Assembly (NCBI GenBank): GCA_027485405.1
Contig: JAIXRB010000126.1
Coordinates: 1-15,580, forward strand
Source of the DNA: Leptospiraceae bacterium
Lineage (GTDB): Bacteria > Spirochaetota > Leptospiria > Leptospirales > Leptospiraceae
Length of the DNA stretch: 15,580 nucleotides
Reading direction: 5' to 3'
Below the pieces are notes generated by a model. The model saw only the letters and a list, made by a program, of their open reading frames with translations. It ran no database searches and had not been told where the DNA came from. Below, piece by piece: positions 14,649-15,580 of the stretch (the stretch's first letter is position 1; every line of letters starts with the position of its first letter). The translations under genes and the position numbers were made by a program.

Positions 14649-15580
14649 TTATTCTTTTTTCTCGTCCTGTTTGATCATTAACAAATAGAGTAGGGCAGTG
14701 CCGATTACAATTCCAGAAGTAAACAACATACCGTAATTGATAAACCATGGTTCCTCTGGGCTTCTAGGCCAAACCATATTGGCAACAGCAAGAATTCCAA
14801 ATAAAAATGCGATGATATTGATAGGAAGCCCTAGGTTCCCGAGTTGAAAACTACCACTTGGTTTCCAGCCCTTGCTTCTTGCAATTAGAGCCCCCGCTAC
14901 AACCATCTGAAACGCAATATAAATACCGACGGCGGCAAACATAATGATAGTGGCAACAGCGTTCTGAAGAAAATGTCCGAGACTTGCAATAATGATTGGA
15001 ATCAGCCCAGTGACTAACAAAGCATTGATGGGTACTTTCGTTTTTTCGGATAGTTTTGATAAACTGTTGTGTCCAAAAATCATTTTGTCCCGGGCGAGAG
15101 AAAAAAGAAGGCGAGAAGCCGCGGCTTGCAAACTGAGTAAGCAAGATAAGAATGAAACCATCACGATTACTATAATTGCCTTATAGCCAGTTTCTCCAAA
15201 TGCCAAGACCAAAGTACTGGTCACTGGATCTGGGTCTTTTCCAGAAATAGCATCGTTCAGATTTGGAACAGAAAGTAATAGACCTAAACAGATAAATATA
15301 GCGGCACCGCCTCCCACATAGATTGTCATTTGCATCGACTTGGGGATGGCAGATCCAGCATTAGGTGTTTCTTCGGCAACATCTCCACAAGCTTCAAACC
15401 CATAGTAGCAAAACATGGCGCCTACAGAGGAAGCTAAAAAGGCGGGAAAATAATCAATTCCGGAACCAAAGGAAAAGGTTTGGAAGAGAATATCAAACGA
15501 CTGTTTTCTTGCGAAAATGAGCAAATCCCCTCCAACGAGAATAGCTCCCACCTTTTCAAAAAAAAAAAAAAAAAAAGCAA
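14649..15580 (-). CDS. APC-superfamily amino-acid permease, N-terminal part outside window
   Basis: The frame runs from TAA at 14651-14649 to the right edge. From the GTG at 15551 it gives 300 residues, and it stays open beyond that through the T tract. Several TM helices are clear. The region FLASSVGAMFCYYGFEACGDVAEETPNAGSAIPKSM matches the APC family's TM6 region (F-x-x-Y-x-G-F-E-x-x-x-x-x-A-E-E-T-x-N-x-x-x-x-I-P). About 200 residues with the first five TM helices should lie outside the window. Likely function: proton-coupled or exchange uptake of an amino acid or amine at the inner membrane; the substrate is not readable. The C-terminus is KQDEKKE. The stop is 10 nt from the convergent gene's stop. 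Confidence 0.88.
   Translation of the reverse strand, partial: AFFFFFFEKVGAILVGGDLLIFARKQSFDILFQTFSFGSGIDYFPAFLASSVGAMFCYYGFEACGDVAEETPNAGSAIPKSMQMTIYVGGGAAIFICLGLLLSVPNLNDAISGKDPDPVTSTLVLAFGETGYKAIIVIVMVSFLSCLLSLQAAASRLLFSLARDKMIFGHNSLSKLSEKTKVPINALLVTGLIPIIIASLGHFLQNAVATIIMFAAVGIYIAFQMVVAGALIARSKGWKPSGSFQLGNLGLPINIIAFLFGILAVANMVWPRSPEEPWFINYGMLFTSGIVIGTALLYLLMIKQDEKKE
15558..15576. repeat. 19-base poly(A)/poly(T) tract inside permease frame
   Basis: Nineteen consecutive A on the plus strand, read as T on the permease strand, where 18 of them form six Phe codons and the last belongs to an Ala codon (GCT). Length change by slippage would shift the permease frame. It sits four bases from the window edge, so an assembly or homopolymer error is equally possible. 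Confidence 0.8.

Overview
The window looks like a stretch of spirochaete chromosome, most probably Leptospira or a close relative. The DNA is AT-rich, and the genes include a MORN-repeat lipoprotein, a Leptospira-like outer-membrane barrel, an orphan STAS protein, a stand-alone cyclic-nucleotide-binding protein and an HDOD signalling protein. The organism call is inferred from this mix and from my memory of the families; no search was run. I see no rRNA, tRNA, transposase, phage gene or CRISPR array. Coding density is very high and no gene-free stretch exceeds about 175 bases.

Layout. Positions 1-2499 (minus strand): alpha/beta hydrolase, hotdog thioesterase and a MORN-repeat lipoprotein that runs off the left edge, probably one transcript. 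2581-3268 (plus): two small exported proteins, the second a lipoprotein that seems to need a CTG start. 3254-5534 (minus): outer-membrane barrel, YgjP-type zinc peptidase and low-molecular-weight phosphatase, each joined to the next by a 4-nt ATGA overlap. 5581-7946 (plus): a partition cassette, parA-parB-third gene. 7943-8986 (minus): membrane acyltransferase. 9061-9501 (plus): cyclic-nucleotide-binding protein. 9498-11272 (minus): a GHKL-ATPase-like/HDOD fusion and a small coupled protein. 11339-11884 (plus): exported protein of unknown function. 11835-13608 (minus): NAD-kinase-like protein, STAS protein and a two-TM membrane protein. 13784-14638 (plus): HU-family DNA-binding protein, a strong hairpin, then a helical protein of unknown function. 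14649 to the right edge (minus): amino-acid permease, cut by the edge and carrying a 19-base T run in frame.

The partition cassette is the most interesting part. It carries two copies of a palindrome, GGTGAAAnnnTTTCACC, one in the divergent promoter region before parA and one inside the 3' part of parB. The arms are the same GTGAAA/TTTCAC words as the half-sites of canonical parS, but in reversed (everted) order and 3 bp apart. No canonical parS is visible. I infer that these are ParB-binding sites, that the upstream copy may also be an operator for parA and the divergent barrel operon, and that the third gene (a DUF1569/DinB-fold-like protein that lacks the family's histidines and has a His/Lys-rich tail) may be a partition accessory factor.

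The genes alternate strand in short operons, and all five convergent junctions overlap or nearly touch. Two of them share a 4-base palindrome that supplies both stop codons.
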